NCBI GenBank assembly: GCA_903853515.1
Contig: CAINTU010000133.1
Location: forward strand, 1 to 9,103
Length of the DNA: 9,103 nucleotides
DNA from: an uncultured Micrococcales bacterium
GTDB lineage: Bacteria; Actinomycetota; Actinomycetes; Actinomycetales; Microbacteriaceae
Reading direction: 5' to 3'
This document shows, piece after piece, positions 6,642-9,103 of the stretch; position 1 is the stretch's first letter, and each line of letters starts with the position of its first letter. The position numbers and the translations under genes were made by a program. The notes under the pieces were generated by a model. It did no database searches. It was not told where the DNA came from and worked only from the letters and a program-made list of their open reading frames with translations.

Positions 6642-6833
6642 CTATTCGACGATTCGAATGGCTTGCATCGGGCACACGTCGATAGCGGCCTCGATGTTGT
6701 CGCGTTCGGCGTCATCGGCTTCAGCTGTGTATTCGAGCTTGTCGTCAACGTTCAAACTAAAAATGTCGGGGGCCTCAAAAACGCATTGGCCGTAGTGCTG
6801 GCATTTCGCCATGTCTACTTCAACTTTGATCAT
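6642..6833 (-). CDS. Small [3Fe-4S] ferredoxin, P450 redox partner type
   Basis: This 63-aa cytoplasmic electron carrier matches the short actinobacterial ferredoxins that feed P450s. The cluster motif is C-x-x-?-x-x-C...C-P: Cys11, Cys17 and Cys54-Pro55, with Tyr14 at the variable '?' position. A [4Fe-4S] form would have a fourth Cys there, so a [3Fe-4S] cluster is expected. The EAPDIF stretch after Cys17 and the acidic middle segment are typical. The start is ATG 6833, with GAGG 7 nt upstream (plus-strand 6841-6844). It is the first gene of an operon with the ferredoxin reductase (27-nt gap). It is divergent from the collagen-like gene across 147 bp. Confidence 0.95.
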   Translation of the reverse strand: MIKVEVDMAKCQHYGQCVFEAPDIFSLNVDDKLEYTAEADDAERDNIEAAIDVCPMQAIRIVE

Positions 6834-6980
6834 TGGTGTTCCTCAAGTTGTTATTCTTCGACGTCAGTTTAGGCCACCCGTGCTCGGGCCAATTGAAAGA
6901 CGTTCACTACTTATCATTTGTTGCCTAAGCGTTGCATTGCGATTAGTTTTGTATAGTCGCCCCTTCTAAGGAATAACCGC
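6834..6980. promoter_or_regulatory. Divergent intergenic region with candidate promoter for the collagen-like gene
   Basis: This 147-bp gap must carry promoters in both directions. For the collagen-like gene, TATAGT at 6952-6957 is a good -10 candidate, 23 nt before the start codon. A TTGCAT at 6932-6937 is only 14 nt upstream of it, so no well-spaced -35 is present. AAGGA at 6968-6972 is the ribosome site, 8 nt before ATG 6981. On the minus strand, GAGG (6844-6841) serves the ferredoxin, and TAAACT is a weak -10 candidate for it. Confidence 0.45.
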
Positions 6981-8318
<1,338 letters not shown>

Positions 8319-8324
8319 TCGGGC

Positions 8325-8352
8325 CTAAAACCTCAGAAGTCAGCCGTTTTAG
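8325..8352 (+). terminator. Weak inverted repeat between collagen-like gene and aspA
   Basis: CTAAAAC (8325-8331) and GTTTTAG (8346-8352) form a 7-bp AT-rich stem with a 14-nt loop, 7 nt after the collagen-like stop. It could be a weak terminator or part of the aspA leader. The 49-bp gap holds no convincing promoter. Confidence 0.25.
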
Positions 8353-8367
8353 TGGCAGACTAAAAAC

Positions 8368-9103
8368 ATGTCAGCAATGAGGCTAGAACATGACCTGCTC
8401 GGTAATTACGAGATCCCTGCCAACGCTTATTGGGGGGTGCATACTGCAAGAGCAGCCGAAAACTTCATGATTAGCGGCGTTCCCATCGGGCATTACCGCT
8501 CGCTAATTAAAGCTTTAGCCATCGTTAAAGAGGCAACAGCAAAAGCAAACCAAGAAGTCGGTGAACTGCCCGACGACATCGCGGCAGCAATTATTGCAGC
8601 CTGCCACGAAGTTGCCGCAGGCAAGTTCGATAAGGAGTTCATCGTCGATGCGATTCAGGGTGGTGCTGGCACGAGCACCAATATGAATGCAAATGAAGTG
8701 ATCGCAAACCGCGCGCTCGAACTGGCCGGCCACCAAAAAGGTGACTACGAAAAAATTCATCCACTCAATCACGTCAACATGTCGCAGTCGACCAACGACG
8801 TTTACCCGACTGCACTTAAGGTCGCGATAATTCTCGAAATTCGCGAACTGATCAAAGCCATGGAATATCTGCGTGGCTCATTCAGTGCGAAGGCAACCGA
8901 ATTTAGAGACTTCATCAAAATGGGTCGCACCCAGCTGCAAGATGCGGTGCCGATGACATTGGGTCAAGAGTTCGCAACTTTTGCGCGCATGACCGCAGAA
9001 GACGAACAACGCTTGCGTGATGTGTTGCCGCTGCTAAGCGAAATAAACTTGGGCGGCACCGCGATTGGCACCCAGTTGAATGCGCCTAAGGGTTACGCTG
9101 CCG
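8368..9103 (+). CDS. aspA: Aspartate ammonia-lyase (aspartase), 3'-truncated by window edge
   Basis: The first 245 codons of a class II fumarase/aspartase superfamily enzyme are present. It reversibly converts L-aspartate to fumarate and ammonia, linking amino acid nitrogen to the TCA cycle in the cytoplasm. Aspartase rather than fumarase is indicated by EHDLLGNYEIPANAYWGVHT (7-26), ENFMISG (31-37), GGAGTSTNMNANE (98-110), HVNMSQSTNDVYPTA (135-149) and KMGRTQLQDAVPMTLGQEF (184-202), which follow E. coli AspA closely. The Ser-containing mobile loop with GSSxMPxKxNP lies beyond the window. Full length should be about 470 aa. The start is ATG 8368; ATG 8377 would also fit (EHDLLG follows closely) and neither has a strong ribosome site. 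It is 49 bp downstream of the collagen-like gene on the same strand, with no evident functional link. Confidence 0.93.
   Translation, partial: MSAMRLEHDLLGNYEIPANAYWGVHTARAAENFMISGVPIGHYRSLIKALAIVKEATAKANQEVGELPDDIAAAIIAACHEVAAGKFDKEFIVDAIQGGAGTSTNMNANEVIANRALELAGHQKGDYEKIHPLNHVNMSQSTNDVYPTALKVAIILEIRELIKAMEYLRGSFSAKATEFRDFIKMGRTQLQDAVPMTLGQEFATFARMTAEDEQRLRDVLPLLSEINLGGTAIGTQLNAPKGYAA

Noticed and set aside
8515..8772. 85-aa minus-strand open frame with hydrophobic stretches
   Set aside because: It lies wholly antisense to aspA, whose plus-strand reading shows continuous conserved aspartase motifs.

Overview
The window reads as chromosomal DNA of a free-living actinobacterium with roughly balanced base composition. 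Small aquatic Microbacteriaceae-like or acI-like lineages would fit, but this is inference. The reasons are an MpaB/DUF2236-family oxygenase, a short P450-type [3Fe-4S] ferredoxin with its own reductase, a tRNA gene without an encoded CCA end, frequent non-ATG starts, and tight gene packing. No insertion sequence, integrase, CRISPR array or rRNA was seen. No stretch above 300 bases lacks a gene; the largest gap, 147 bp, lies between the ferredoxin and the collagen-like gene.

Layout. 2-562 (+): 3' part of an MpaB-like oxygenase. 599-671 (+): tRNA-Thr(CGT). 793-1350 (+): unrecognised 185-aa protein (P1). 1448-2161 and 2172-3431 (-): a two-gene unit in which a GH125 exo-alpha-1,6-mannosidase is followed by a TrhA/hemolysin III-type membrane protein. 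3535-4605 (+): a short cytochrome P450, divergent from the mannosidase. 4734-5297 (+): a second unrecognised 187-aa protein (P2), clearly a diverged paralogue of P1. 5412-6614 and 6642-6833 (-): an operon of [3Fe-4S] ferredoxin followed by FAD-dependent ferredoxin reductase. 6981-8318 (+): a secreted collagen-like protein with 58 unbroken Gly-X-Y triplets. 8368-9103 (+): 5' part of aspartate ammonia-lyase, cut by the window end.

Working together. The P450, ferredoxin and reductase form a plausible complete class I monooxygenase chain (NAD(P)H to FAD reductase to 3Fe-4S ferredoxin to P450). It is split into two convergent transcription units with P2 between them. The mannosidase has no signal peptide and probably trims imported mannose oligosaccharides in the cytoplasm. 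The most unexplained items are the P1/P2 paralogue pair, whose conserved C-terminal core aligns at identical residue numbers, and the collagen-like exported protein with its non-collagen C-terminal domain. A 10-bp copy of the tRNA-Thr 3' end lies just beyond P1 and weakly hints at past insertion at the tRNA.
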